Below the pieces are notes generated by a model that saw only the letters and a list, made by a program, of their open reading frames with translations, was not told where the DNA came from and did no database searches. A stretch of DNA of 64,000 nt, taken from contig NZNC01000012.1 of NCBI GenBank assembly GCA_002692965.1, positions 51,626-115,625 on the forward strand, in the 5' to 3' direction. Numbering within the stretch: the stretch's first letter is position 1; the number at the start of each line of letters is the position of its first letter. Source of the stretch: Haliea sp. (GTDB lineage Bacteria > Pseudomonadota > Gammaproteobacteria > Pseudomonadales > Halieaceae). A program made the translations under genes and the position numbers. Positions 36,514-45,219 of the stretch are shown piece after piece.

Positions 36514-38487
36514 TCACTTCCCTGCACACACGTGCTGTGCGTCGCTGTTGATGAAGGGCGTCTGCGGGCACTGGATATAGCGCAGCCGCTCGCCACCTGG
36601 GGTCAACTGGTCGGCGCGGATTGCCGGGGGCGCGTTATTGATGGCACCACCCAGGGCCTCGCCGGCCTCGTGCACGCCGAGGAAGGCAATCATGTCATCC
36701 TGGTCGATACCGTCCCCGGAGACTCCAATGCCCCCGACCAGGGTCTCGCCGCGGTAGATCGGCACGCTGCCGGGGAAAATCTGAATGCCGTTGGCGACTC
36801 GCGGCGCCTCGGACTGCACGCAGTTGTTGCCGACATCGCTGCCGCTCAGGCCCGCCACGAAAGCGATGTGGGCGATGATGTTGTTGAAGGACAGGTCGAG
36901 CTGCAAACCGGTGGAGAACACGCTCCACTCGCTGTCGTAGTCCTTGCTGAAGGGCCCATGGGGGTTGCCGATGATGCCGTCGGGGTAGAAGGGCCGCGAC
37001 AGGTTACCCCCTGCGCGATCGGAAAACGCCGTGCCATCGGTAAGCGCCTGGGGGCCGATAAACAGCTGGGCAGCGTCCACGTAGTCGGCAATGTTCACTG
37101 TCGCCGCCGGGCTCAGGTCGGGATTGAGATACTGGGTGGGCGTATCGATACCGCGCAGGAAATCGGCGGCATCCGGGGAAGAAAACAGCACCGCGGTGCG
37201 CGCCTTCTGCAGGGAGACGTCGGCGCCGAAAATCGGGGCATCGCGGGTGCGCAGCATGCCCAGGATGGCACCCTGGCTGTCCACGATCGAGACCGTCACC
37301 CGCGCCGGGGTACCCACCGGCCGGCGAATCTGTGCCCGCGCCCGGTTGGCCACGCCAATCGCACTGCGCAGCAACTCCCGCACCTCGGCCGCGTTCAGGG
37401 ACAGCTCGCCGAGCAGGGCGGCATCGGTACCGGCCCTGGGTGCGAAACGGCGGTTGCCGCTGACATCGACAAACTCAAACGCGTCAAGGCCGGCAAAGGC
37501 ACTGGAGGGGCGAATACCCGACTCGGGCTGACCGAAGGCCGTGCCGCGGCGCACCTGACCGGTGCTGTAGCCCGGCACCGCCAGCAGCGCCCCCTGCAGG
37601 GTCTCGAAGCCCGGCGCCTGGGCCGGGTCTGCCGGCAGGTCTTCCAGGCCGACATCGCTGAAGCGGAAGACCTTGCCCTCGACGGTAATGCGGCTGGCGC
37701 GCCGGTCGACCGGTGCGGTGTAGCCGAAGGTGGCGGCGAAGGCGATCTGCTCATCCAGGTCGCGATCGGTGTCCAGCAGGTTCTTGTCGATGCTGTAGCG
37801 CCCGTCGGCAATCACCCCGACACCGCCCACCGGCGTGCCGTCTTTGTACAGGGGGAAGCCGCCCGGGTCGGCGGACAGACCCAGGGGCGAACGCCGCGGG
37901 CCCGGCCCGAGGGCGACACCCCCCTGGGTGAAATCGGAGCATGCCAGCTGGGAGAACTGCACCCCGAACAAAGGCCCAGCGGGCTGGTTGCGCTCACCGG
38001 GGTTGAAATGTTCCTGCACGATCTGGTTGGCGGTGCGGGTACTGAAGGCATTGCCCTCGCTGGACAGGTAGGCCCCGGTCAGGGCCTTGGCGATGGCTGC
38101 CAGGGCATCGCCGCCCACCGCCACCGGCAGTACCACCCCCTCGAGGCCGGCGCTCACCTGCACCGGGAAGTCGGTGGCCAGCTCGACGTCATTGCCGGCA
38201 TCCACCCCCGCCATGCGATAGACCGCCAGGACGTTGCCCACCCGGTCCACCACCGCCAGGGTGGCATTCGCCCCCAGCGCTTCCGCCTGGTGCACCCCCT
38301 GGGCCAAAACCCGCCGCACATCCGCCTCGGTCAGCCGGCTGTCGGCGGTCGCGCACTGCCCCTCACACGGGGCGTTGTCCACCGGATCGCGATCCGGGGA
38401 ACTGCCTTCGCTACTGCCCCCGCCACCGCCGCCGCCACAGGCGGTCAGCAGGCTCAGAGTGCTTGCACAGATCAGTCGCCAGATCAT
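36514..38487 (-). CDS. Lipoprotein with tandem GlcG/HbpS heme-binding-type domains
   Basis: A 657-residue protein. A lipobox (LLTAC) and a glycine-rich linker show an anchored lipoprotein. Two copies of the GlcG/HbpS (DUF336) fold can be seen: the first around residues 52-270 (NATLAVVDRVGNVLAVYRM, ending GGVGVIADGRYS) and the second around 370-620 (VTVSIVDSQGAILGMLRT, ending GGIGVSGDGIDQDDM). Members of this family bind heme or cobalamin and some act as redox sensors. In this operon it may handle heme or sense redox state beside the cytochromes; that is inference. ATGA overlap joins it to the upstream decaheme gene. Confidence 0.82.
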   Translation of the reverse strand: MIWRLICASTLSLLTACGGGGGGGSSEGSSPDRDPVDNAPCEGQCATADSRLTEADVRRVLAQGVHQAEALGANATLAVVDRVGNVLAVYRMAGVDAGNDVELATDFPVQVSAGLEGVVLPVAVGGDALAAIAKALTGAYLSSEGNAFSTRTANQIVQEHFNPGERNQPAGPLFGVQFSQLACSDFTQGGVALGPGPRRSPLGLSADPGGFPLYKDGTPVGGVGVIADGRYSIDKNLLDTDRDLDEQIAFAATFGYTAPVDRRASRITVEGKVFRFSDVGLEDLPADPAQAPGFETLQGALLAVPGYSTGQVRRGTAFGQPESGIRPSSAFAGLDAFEFVDVSGNRRFAPRAGTDAALLGELSLNAAEVRELLRSAIGVANRARAQIRRPVGTPARVTVSIVDSQGAILGMLRTRDAPIFGADVSLQKARTAVLFSSPDAADFLRGIDTPTQYLNPDLSPAATVNIADYVDAAQLFIGPQALTDGTAFSDRAGGNLSRPFYPDGIIGNPHGPFSKDYDSEWSVFSTGLQLDLSFNNIIAHIAFVAGLSGSDVGNNCVQSEAPRVANGIQIFPGSVPIYRGETLVGGIGVSGDGIDQDDMIAFLGVHEAGEALGGAINNAPPAIRADQLTPGGERLRYIQCPQTPFINSDAQHVCAGK

Positions 38488-40226
38488 GGTGATGTCCCCT
38501 GCAGTATGTCGCTGTCATGGGCCGCCCGAGCGCGGGCCGCCCGAACGCGGGCCGCCCGGGACAGGGTGCCCTCCGCCGCGTGGAAGGCGTGGCAGCTGAC
38601 ACAGTCGAGTGCCGCCTTGCCGCGGTCCTCGGCATGACAGCTCAGGCAGTTGTCCTGGCCGGGCATCAGTACATCACTGGCCAGATCGGATTTGGACGCC
38701 TCGTGGCAGGTCTCGCAGGCCGCATCGCCGGTAAGCCCCGCCTGGCTCAGGTGGCTGGTATGGTCAAAGCGCGCGTGGGGATACCAGTCCCCGGTGAGCC
38801 GGATCGGCTGCACAAACCAGCGGTCCATGATGTTCTCGAGGCCCGTTTCGCTTACCTCGTGACAGGTAATGCAGCCGGTATCCATGAACTGGAACTCGGC
38901 CTCCTTGAGTGCCTCGGCGCGACCGCACTCCAGCCCCGAGCCCTCACAGCTAGCAGCAGCCTCGCGCTTGCCGGGCACGCGGCGGGGTTTCTCCTGAGCC
39001 CGCTGGGCGCGCAGCGCCGGATCGGTGAACTCGCGAATGAAGTGCGCCTCCATGGCAGTAATCGCCGCCCGCAGATCACCGTGGGGCAGTTCAAGCTCGG
39101 GCTCGAAGATATCGAAACTCAGGCCGTGGCAGCTGCGGCAGTGATTGTCCATGGTGATGGGTTCGAAATGCTCGCCATCGTCCTTGAGCACGTGACAGCT
39201 GGCACAGGCCAGGGCCTCGCCGGTGGCCTCGTGCTGCACCTTGGCCGGGTCCAGGTGGACCTGGTGGGTGAATTTGAGGTTGGAACTTTCCTGCAGTGGC
39301 TCGCCGTCCGGGCGCACGCGACGCAGCTCCCAGCCGTGGGCAGCCCCTGGCCCGCGGGGCTCCAACAGGGCCACGCGGAAGCTGGGGTGGGTGGTATCGG
39401 TAAAACCCAGCACGGCCTGCATCGGGTCGCGCCCGTCCACTGCCCAGTTGCCCGGCGTGGCGTGGCAGTCGACACACAGACCCTTGTCGCGACGGGTCAC
39501 CATGGCGGGCTCGTTGTGTTCCCTGTGGCAGGACGCACAGCGGACATCGGCAAAATCGTGGGCGGCGTGCACCGCCAGGTCGGCGTGCTCGCGAATCTCG
39601 TGGTGGCAGTCCAGGCAGGTCTCGTCCCGTACCATGACGAAGGGGGTCTGGTGGCAGGCCTGGCACTCCTGGGCCACGCCCGCGGCCTGGTGGGCGGCGA
39701 CCAGCGGGCCGCTCGACCACAGGCCATCGTCCGGCAGCGGCGTATTGCGCAGGGTCTCCGCCAGCTCGGGCCGCAACAGCCCCAGCAGTGGAATTAACAG
39801 CGTCAGCAACAAAACCAGCAGCACCAGCACCCAGCTGGTGCGTCGGATACTCCAGGTGTGACGCTCCAGGCTGACATCGCCGGTGAAGCGTACCGCGGGC
39901 TTGCCGGCGCTGGCGATCTGCAGGGCGAAATCGAAACCGGGAGGTGGCGGAATCACTTCCAGTTTGTAACCGGGCAATTCGAACCGGTCGCCCACTTTCA
40001 GGTCGTGCTTCTCGGTGTCGCTGCCTTCGACCGCAATCACCGGCTTGCGCGCCGTAATGCGCCCCGCCCCCTGGCCGGTCGCCTGCAGGGTCACCTCGCC
40101 ACCTACCCCCGGCAGCGGCACCATGGCACCCGGCTCGCCGCCCAGGGTCAGCCGATCGCCCTGGTACTCGTTTTCCAGGGCCTCGCCGCTGCCGCGGCCG
40201 GTGAGTGTACGAACCAGAAAATACAT
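38484..40226 (-). CDS. FHA-like domain, one membrane helix and periplasmic decaheme cytochrome
   Basis: A 580-residue protein. The first 115 residues form a beta-rich domain (LTLGGEPGAMVPL, then VGDRFELPGYKLEVI) with an FHA-like layout but lacking the usual GR and SxxH residues. One membrane helix follows at about 134-154, with arginines on its N-terminal side, so the FHA-like part is cytoplasmic. The periplasmic part has ten CxxCH sites (CQACH, CLDCH, CASCH, CVDCH, CASCH, CRSCH, CITCH, CETCH, CLSCH, CVSCH). It may carry electrons from the membrane and sense a cytoplasmic signal. The ATG at 40226 follows the cytochrome-b-like stop by four bases. Confidence 0.86.
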   Translation of the reverse strand: MYFLVRTLTGRGSGEALENEYQGDRLTLGGEPGAMVPLPGVGGEVTLQATGQGAGRITARKPVIAVEGSDTEKHDLKVGDRFELPGYKLEVIPPPPGFDFALQIASAGKPAVRFTGDVSLERHTWSIRRTSWVLVLLVLLLTLLIPLLGLLRPELAETLRNTPLPDDGLWSSGPLVAAHQAAGVAQECQACHQTPFVMVRDETCLDCHHEIREHADLAVHAAHDFADVRCASCHREHNEPAMVTRRDKGLCVDCHATPGNWAVDGRDPMQAVLGFTDTTHPSFRVALLEPRGPGAAHGWELRRVRPDGEPLQESSNLKFTHQVHLDPAKVQHEATGEALACASCHVLKDDGEHFEPITMDNHCRSCHGLSFDIFEPELELPHGDLRAAITAMEAHFIREFTDPALRAQRAQEKPRRVPGKREAAASCEGSGLECGRAEALKEAEFQFMDTGCITCHEVSETGLENIMDRWFVQPIRLTGDWYPHARFDHTSHLSQAGLTGDAACETCHEASKSDLASDVLMPGQDNCLSCHAEDRGKAALDCVSCHAFHAAEGTLSRAARVRAARARAAHDSDILQGTSP

Positions 40227-40230
40227 GGCG

Positions 40231-41124
40231 CTACCAGTAGATGAAGACACTGAGGATATGCACCAGCAGAGCAACCAGCAGGGCCATCGTCAGGGGAATA
40301 TGGAAATACAGCCAGATTTTCAGCAGGCCGCGCAGCTGGACTTCGCGACGCAGCTGCTGCAGCAGCACCTGGCGGCGCCCGAACAGGGCCAGCAGCTCGT
40401 TCAGCACCTCCGCCTCGGATTGCTTGCGCGCGTCTGGAATGCGCGATGAGAGGTGCTCGATGACCACCGCCTGACCGGAATTGGAAACCGTCCTGGCCTG
40501 CTGTTCGCGACCTCCCGGCACGGTCACCCGGGAACGGTCGCGGGCCATCAACTGCTGCCAGGCTGAGCCACCGACACGGGTCAGGTCGAGGGCACTGATG
40601 ACCAGGGACTGCAGATTGGCGTCGCAGCGGGAGGAAGCCTCGCGGATGCGCACATCGACGCGCGCCAACTCCTCCATGCGGTCCTCCTGGGCCACACCGG
40701 CTTCCAGTGCCACCACCCGCCCCGGCAGGTGCAGGTAGGCATAGAGGCCGTAGAAGCCCGAAAAAATCACCAGGCACATCAGCACATAGGCCAGGGTATG
40801 CACGTTGAAGCCAAACTGCAGGGCGCAGTGAAGCGTGGCAATCACCAGCAGCATCGTGCCCAGGTAGACGTGGGCAGAGGCCCAGCCCTGCACGGTACCG
40901 AGGTTGGAGCGGTAGCGACGCTTGCGCAGCCCCAGCAGGCTCAGCCAGACAATCAGCAGGGCACCGGCGGTGCCCAGTACATAGCCCTGCCAGGTGCCGC
41001 CGTTGGGGGGCTGGGTCAGCTGCCCGAAGTGCTGGCTGGCATACACGGCGACACTGGCCAGCAGCACCAGCAGGGAGGCCTTGAGGTAGCGGTAGTCCCG
41101 CCAGTTAAGCAGGCTCTCGCGCAT
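40231..41124 (-). CDS. Cytochrome-b-like membrane protein
   Basis: A 297-residue protein with about five hydrophobic helices: residues 16-32, 48-66, 83-103, 112-132 and a C-terminal one near 270-296. Histidines in SAHVYLG, IATLHCAL, NVHTLAY and in FHIPLTMALLVALLVHIL could bind two b-type hemes, as in ferric-reductase or quinol-oxidising cytochromes. A soluble helical stretch (residues 140-260) separates the last helices. The ATG at 41124 overlaps the stop of the FAD/ferredoxin gene. It is a candidate inner-membrane link between the ferredoxin module and the decaheme protein. Confidence 0.78.
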   Translation of the reverse strand: MRESLLNWRDYRYLKASLLVLLASVAVYASQHFGQLTQPPNGGTWQGYVLGTAGALLIVWLSLLGLRKRRYRSNLGTVQGWASAHVYLGTMLLVIATLHCALQFGFNVHTLAYVLMCLVIFSGFYGLYAYLHLPGRVVALEAGVAQEDRMEELARVDVRIREASSRCDANLQSLVISALDLTRVGGSAWQQLMARDRSRVTVPGGREQQARTVSNSGQAVVIEHLSSRIPDARKQSEAEVLNELLALFGRRQVLLQQLRREVQLRGLLKIWLYFHIPLTMALLVALLVHILSVFIYW

Positions 41125-43610
41125 CAACGGGCCTCCACCAGTTGCACGAACTCATCCGGGGACAGGCGACGCGCCGCGCCGGTCGGGCAGGCGCGCACGC
41201 AGGCGGGACCGCCGGCCTGCCCCATGCAGGCGTCACACTTGACCGCTTTCTTGCCGCGCTCCTTGTCCTTTGCCGAGGGCTCGAAGGTCTCGGGCTGGCC
41301 GGGGCCACTGCCGCGACCAAACAGGATCCAGGACAGCAAGCCCGGCTTGGGCGGGGCCGGGTAACTGAGCTTGATGGCGTTGTAGGGGCAGTTGGTCTCG
41401 CAGTTGCCGCAACCGATGCAGCTGTCGGTAATGAACACCTCGCCATCTGCCGAGCGCCGGATGGCATCCGGTGGGCAGTCCTTCATGCAGTGGGGCAGCT
41501 CGCAATGCCGGCAGGAAATCGGCACGTGCAAGTGGGCAAAGGAGGGACCGGCGGCCCGGTTGAGACGGGAGATACCGCCGTGGGTTTCGGCGCAGGCGCG
41601 CTCACAGTTGTCGCAGCCGACGCAGAGCGTTTCGTCGATGACCAGCGCATTGGTGGCCTCACCCAGCCCCTGGTCCATCAGGAAAGCGATGGCGCGACCC
41701 GCCTCGGGCTGCGAGGCCATGGCATTGGTCTGCTGCAGCAAGCGGCTGAGGCGGTTCTGCAGGGTGGCCACGTGCTCGGGCTGGCTTCCTACCAGGGCCA
41801 GGAACTCGTCGCGATAGAGCTTGAGGGTTTCCGTACGCACCGCCGCAGTGGCAGTATCCCGACGCCGGGGTGAACCCATCAGCGCCATCTGCCCGACCAG
41901 GTCACCGGAATGGTGCTGCGCCACCACCAGGCGATCGCTGCCCCGGGACAGGACCACCGTGCCGCTGCGGATCAGGTGCAGGCAGTCGCCCTCCTCGCCC
42001 TCGGTAAACAGGGCTTCCCCGGCATTGAAACGGCAGGTATCCACCCGCGAGGCAATCGCCGAGAGCTCCTGCAGCCCGAGCTGCGGGCGGAAGGCCGCCT
42101 GCAGGGCACGCACGATGAAGATGAGATCGATGCCGCGGCGAACCTCCTCATTGGAGTTCATCAGCTTGACCATGATACGCCGGGGCGTCTCGATCAGAAT
42201 CGCGTCCTCGCTGACCACCGCGTCCCCCTGGCGGGGACGGCCGGAAATCAGGCTCATCTCGCCAAAGAACTGCCCCGGCTTGATGCTGTGCCAGGGGCCG
42301 CCAGGCTCCAGTTGCAGCTCCACCGTTCCCTCGACCAGCGTGTAGAAAGACGTACTGAACTCACCGTGCCGGTACACCGGCTCGCCGGCGGGGATAAACA
42401 CGGTGGAGCGCTCGCCCTTCTGTGGCGCCTGCGCGTACTCCGCGGGGGGCAGGCTGACCAGGATGCGGCTCTCGATGATCAGCTCGCGGAAGGCCAGCGG
42501 ATTCATGCGCCGGAACATGGGAATGCGCGACTGGTAAAGGTCGAGCACCGCTTCCGCATCCATCACATAGGGCAGTCCGGAGAACTGCTCCTGCAACAAG
42601 GGGTAGTCCGCGGGCTTGATGTCCTTGCCGTGGATGAACTCGACCACGTCGTAGCCCTGGTTCATCGCCTGCTTGATCAGCGGGTAGCCCCCCAGGGCAC
42701 CGATGATGTAGAGGCCCGGCACATTGCTCTGGTAGTGGCGGTCGACATCGGGAACCGCGTCCGCCGCCGGGCTGTTGATCTCGATACCACAGGATTCCAC
42801 GAACTTGCGCGGCGGCACCGTCCCCAGGCGGGCAATGATGCGGTGGCAGGCAATGCGCTCTTCGCCCGAGGGCGTGTTGAGCACAATCGCCCCCATTTCC
42901 CCGGCGGCCGCGGGCAGCTCCAGTCCCGCCACATTGGCCTCGTAACGGCAGTGGAAAGGACGCTCCTTGTCGTTAATCGCCGCCAGCACGGCGTTCAGGT
43001 TGCCGTCCTTGGCCCGGGAGAATTCGCCGCGCCGGTTGATAATGTAGACCGTGTTGTAGTCCGACAGGGCGATGGCATTCTCGATCGCGGCATCACCGGC
43101 GCCTACCACGACGATGGTTTCCTGCTGGAACTCGGCGGGGTCATCCAGTGTGTAGCGCACAAAGTCGGACTCGGCATCGCCCTTGACGCCCAGCGCGCGC
43201 GGATTGCCCTGGGTACCGATGGACAGCACCACATTCTCCGCCTGCAGGGTATCGCCATCCTGCAGCGTCAGCGTGAAATCCCCGCGGGTGCCGGCGATCG
43301 CCACCACCTCGGCGTTATAGCGGATATTCAGGCCGGCGCGGATACTCTCGTCCCAGGCACCCAGGATTTCCTCGCGCTTGCCGGCCACGAAGGGAACCGG
43401 GCTGCGCAGGTCCAGAAAGCCCGGCTCGTCCATGACGTGCTTGCCCTTCTGGTACTTCTGGATGGTCTTGGCAAAGGTGGAGAAACCCTCCAGCAATACA
43501 TAGCTCGGCGTACTGCGCCCCTGCTCGCGGTCGTGATGGGCCGCCCGGCCCGCCGCACTGAGACCCGCGGGCCCCGCACCCACAATAGCGATGTGTAGCC
43601 TCTCCCCCAA
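41124..43610 (-). CDS. FAD/NAD(P) oxidoreductase fused to two cNMP-binding domains and a four-cluster ferredoxin
   Basis: An 828-residue cytoplasmic fusion. Residues 1-350 are a flavin pyridine-nucleotide oxidoreductase (GAGPAGLSAA at 11-20, second nucleotide motif VVVGAGDAAIENAIAL near 166). Two cyclic-nucleotide-binding domains follow: about 400-520 (GQFFGEMSLISGRPRQGDA) and 545-655 (GDLVGQMALMGSPRRRDTA). The C-terminal 150 residues bear sixteen cysteines in CVGCDNC, CRHCELPHCMKDC, CIGCGNCETNC and CDACMGQAGGPACVRAC, enough for four [4Fe-4S] clusters. It should take electrons from NAD(P)H or give them to it, under cyclic-nucleotide control. It is the first gene of the operon. Confidence 0.9.
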   Translation of the reverse strand: MGERLHIAIVGAGPAGLSAAGRAAHHDREQGRSTPSYVLLEGFSTFAKTIQKYQKGKHVMDEPGFLDLRSPVPFVAGKREEILGAWDESIRAGLNIRYNAEVVAIAGTRGDFTLTLQDGDTLQAENVVLSIGTQGNPRALGVKGDAESDFVRYTLDDPAEFQQETIVVVGAGDAAIENAIALSDYNTVYIINRRGEFSRAKDGNLNAVLAAINDKERPFHCRYEANVAGLELPAAAGEMGAIVLNTPSGEERIACHRIIARLGTVPPRKFVESCGIEINSPAADAVPDVDRHYQSNVPGLYIIGALGGYPLIKQAMNQGYDVVEFIHGKDIKPADYPLLQEQFSGLPYVMDAEAVLDLYQSRIPMFRRMNPLAFRELIIESRILVSLPPAEYAQAPQKGERSTVFIPAGEPVYRHGEFSTSFYTLVEGTVELQLEPGGPWHSIKPGQFFGEMSLISGRPRQGDAVVSEDAILIETPRRIMVKLMNSNEEVRRGIDLIFIVRALQAAFRPQLGLQELSAIASRVDTCRFNAGEALFTEGEEGDCLHLIRSGTVVLSRGSDRLVVAQHHSGDLVGQMALMGSPRRRDTATAAVRTETLKLYRDEFLALVGSQPEHVATLQNRLSRLLQQTNAMASQPEAGRAIAFLMDQGLGEATNALVIDETLCVGCDNCERACAETHGGISRLNRAAGPSFAHLHVPISCRHCELPHCMKDCPPDAIRRSADGEVFITDSCIGCGNCETNCPYNAIKLSYPAPPKPGLLSWILFGRGSGPGQPETFEPSAKDKERGKKAVKCDACMGQAGGPACVRACPTGAARRLSPDEFVQLVEAR

Positions 43611-43696
43611 GATCGGCTCCTTCCCCTGGTTCTTGTTGTGTTTGTGTTTTTTTCATCGCGGGCGGAAGTCATGCCCCCGGAACCGCTCCAAGAACT

Positions 43697-43726
43697 ACTA
43701 TAGACGCGGCTACCGCGTTTGCCCAA
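43697..43726 (-). promoter_or_regulatory. Promoter with palindrome in its spacer, before the cytochrome operon
   Basis: On the minus strand TTGGGC (43726-43721) and TATAGT (43702-43697) are 18 bases apart. Inside the spacer is an inverted repeat, ACGCGG and CCGCGT around a three-base centre (43704-43718). A protein bound there would control the promoter directly. It lies about 90 bases before the start of the FAD/ferredoxin gene, in the only sizeable gap in this run. The boxes match consensus only moderately. Confidence 0.55.
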
Positions 43727-43751
43727 AAACTTTATCCCGTTTCTGTGACAG

Positions 43752-45140
43752 CTATTCCACTGCGGCCAGCGCTTCACCCAAAGTTGACACTGCCTGCACC
43801 CGCATCCCGGGAATTTCATTGCGCGGTGCATTGGCCCTGGGCACAATCGCGCGCGTGAAACCGTGCTTGGCCGCCTCCGCCAGGCGCTCCTGGCCGCTGG
43901 GTACTGGGCGGATCTCCCCCGACAGACCCACCTCGCCAAAAACCACCAGGTCCCGCGGCAAGACCCGGTCCCGGAAACTGGAGACAATGGCCAGCAGCAG
44001 CGCCAGGTCGGCGCTGGTTTCCAGCACCTTGACCCCACCCACGACATTGGCGAAGACATCCTGATCCCCCACCTGCAGACCGCCGTGTCGGTGCAACACC
44101 GCCAGCAGCATGGCCAGGCGGTTCTGCTCCAGGCCCACGGCAACCCGTCGCGGGTTGCCCAGCATGCTGCTGTCCACCAGCGCCTGGATCTCCACCAACA
44201 GCGGCCGGGTGCCCTCCCAGACCACCATGACCACACTGCCCGAGGCCGGGTCGCCGCTGCGGTCGAGGAATATCGCCGAGGGATTCTTGACTTCGCGCAG
44301 CCCCTGCTCGGTCATGGCGAAGACGCCGAGTTCGTTGACCGCGCCGAAGCGGTTCTTCTGGCCACGCAGGGTGCGGAAGCGGGAATCGTGGTCCCCCTCG
44401 AGCAGGATCGAACAGTCGATCATGTGCTCGAGTACCTTGGGCCCCGCCAGGGAACCGTCCTTGGTCACGTGACCCACCAGGAACAGCACGGTGCCGGACT
44501 GCTTGGCGAAGCGGGTGAGGATGGCGGCACAGTCGCGCACCTGGGATACCGAACCCGGCGCCGAGGCCAGGTCGTCGGTGTGTACCACCTGAATCGAGTC
44601 CACCACCAGCACCCGGGGCTGCAGCTCGGCAGCGGCATCCAGGATGCTCTCGATGCGGGTTTCCGACATCAAGCGCAGGCGGTCGCTGGGCAGCTTCAGC
44701 CGGCGGGCGCGCATGGCGACCTGCTGGGGGGACTCCTCGCCGGTGACATACAGGGCCGGCTGCTGTGCCGCCAGGTGGCACAGGGTCTGCAGCAAGAGGG
44801 TGCTTTTGCCGGCGCCGGGGTGGCCGCCGACCAGGATGGCGGAACCGGGGACCAGGCCGCCCCCGAGCACCCGGTCGAACTCCCCGGCGCCGGTGGAAAA
44901 GCGCGGCACATCCTCGAGATCGATATCCCCCAGCAGGCGCGGCGCCGCGGTGCTGCCGGCAAAACCGCCGGCGCCCCGCGCGGCGACACGCCCACGACTG
45001 CCCCCGCGCCCGCCGGTGGCGGGGCCCAGGCGCACCTCTGACAGGGTGTTCCAGGCCCCGCAGTCAGCGCACTGCCCCTGCCACTTGGCGTAGTCGGAAC
45101 CACACTCGGTACAGACGTAGGCCGTCTTGCTCTTTGCCAT
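43752..45140 (-). CDS. radA: DNA repair/recombination protein RadA
   Basis: A 462-residue RecA-like ATPase helping branch migration in recombination. The N-terminal zinc finger is CTECG followed by CADCG (about residues 10-30), Walker A GHPGAGKST is near 104, the RadA-specific KNRFG motif is in RGQKNRFGAVNE near 260, and the Lon-like C-terminal domain follows. Length is normal. It is divergent from the DnaT-like gene, with 79 bases between. Confidence 0.96.
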   Translation of the reverse strand: MAKSKTAYVCTECGSDYAKWQGQCADCGAWNTLSEVRLGPATGGRGGSRGRVAARGAGGFAGSTAAPRLLGDIDLEDVPRFSTGAGEFDRVLGGGLVPGSAILVGGHPGAGKSTLLLQTLCHLAAQQPALYVTGEESPQQVAMRARRLKLPSDRLRLMSETRIESILDAAAELQPRVLVVDSIQVVHTDDLASAPGSVSQVRDCAAILTRFAKQSGTVLFLVGHVTKDGSLAGPKVLEHMIDCSILLEGDHDSRFRTLRGQKNRFGAVNELGVFAMTEQGLREVKNPSAIFLDRSGDPASGSVVMVVWEGTRPLLVEIQALVDSSMLGNPRRVAVGLEQNRLAMLLAVLHRHGGLQVGDQDVFANVVGGVKVLETSADLALLLAIVSSFRDRVLPRDLVVFGEVGLSGEIRPVPSGQERLAEAAKHGFTRAIVPRANAPRNEIPGMRVQAVSTLGEALAAVE

Positions 45141-45219
45141 CTCCCGCTCCCTGCCAGAATCCCGCGCGCCGGCTGTCCGTCGCCGGGCAAGGCGAGTATC
45201 CTAGTAGAGGAGAGTCCAT

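Noticed and set aside
30467..36580. A 2037-codon open frame on the plus strand, antisense to the cytochromes and barrel
   Set aside because: It mirrors strongly GC-rich genes on the other strand, has no start site, is rich in Val, Gly, His and Gln and shows no family motifs. The minus-strand genes have heme motifs and signal peptides.
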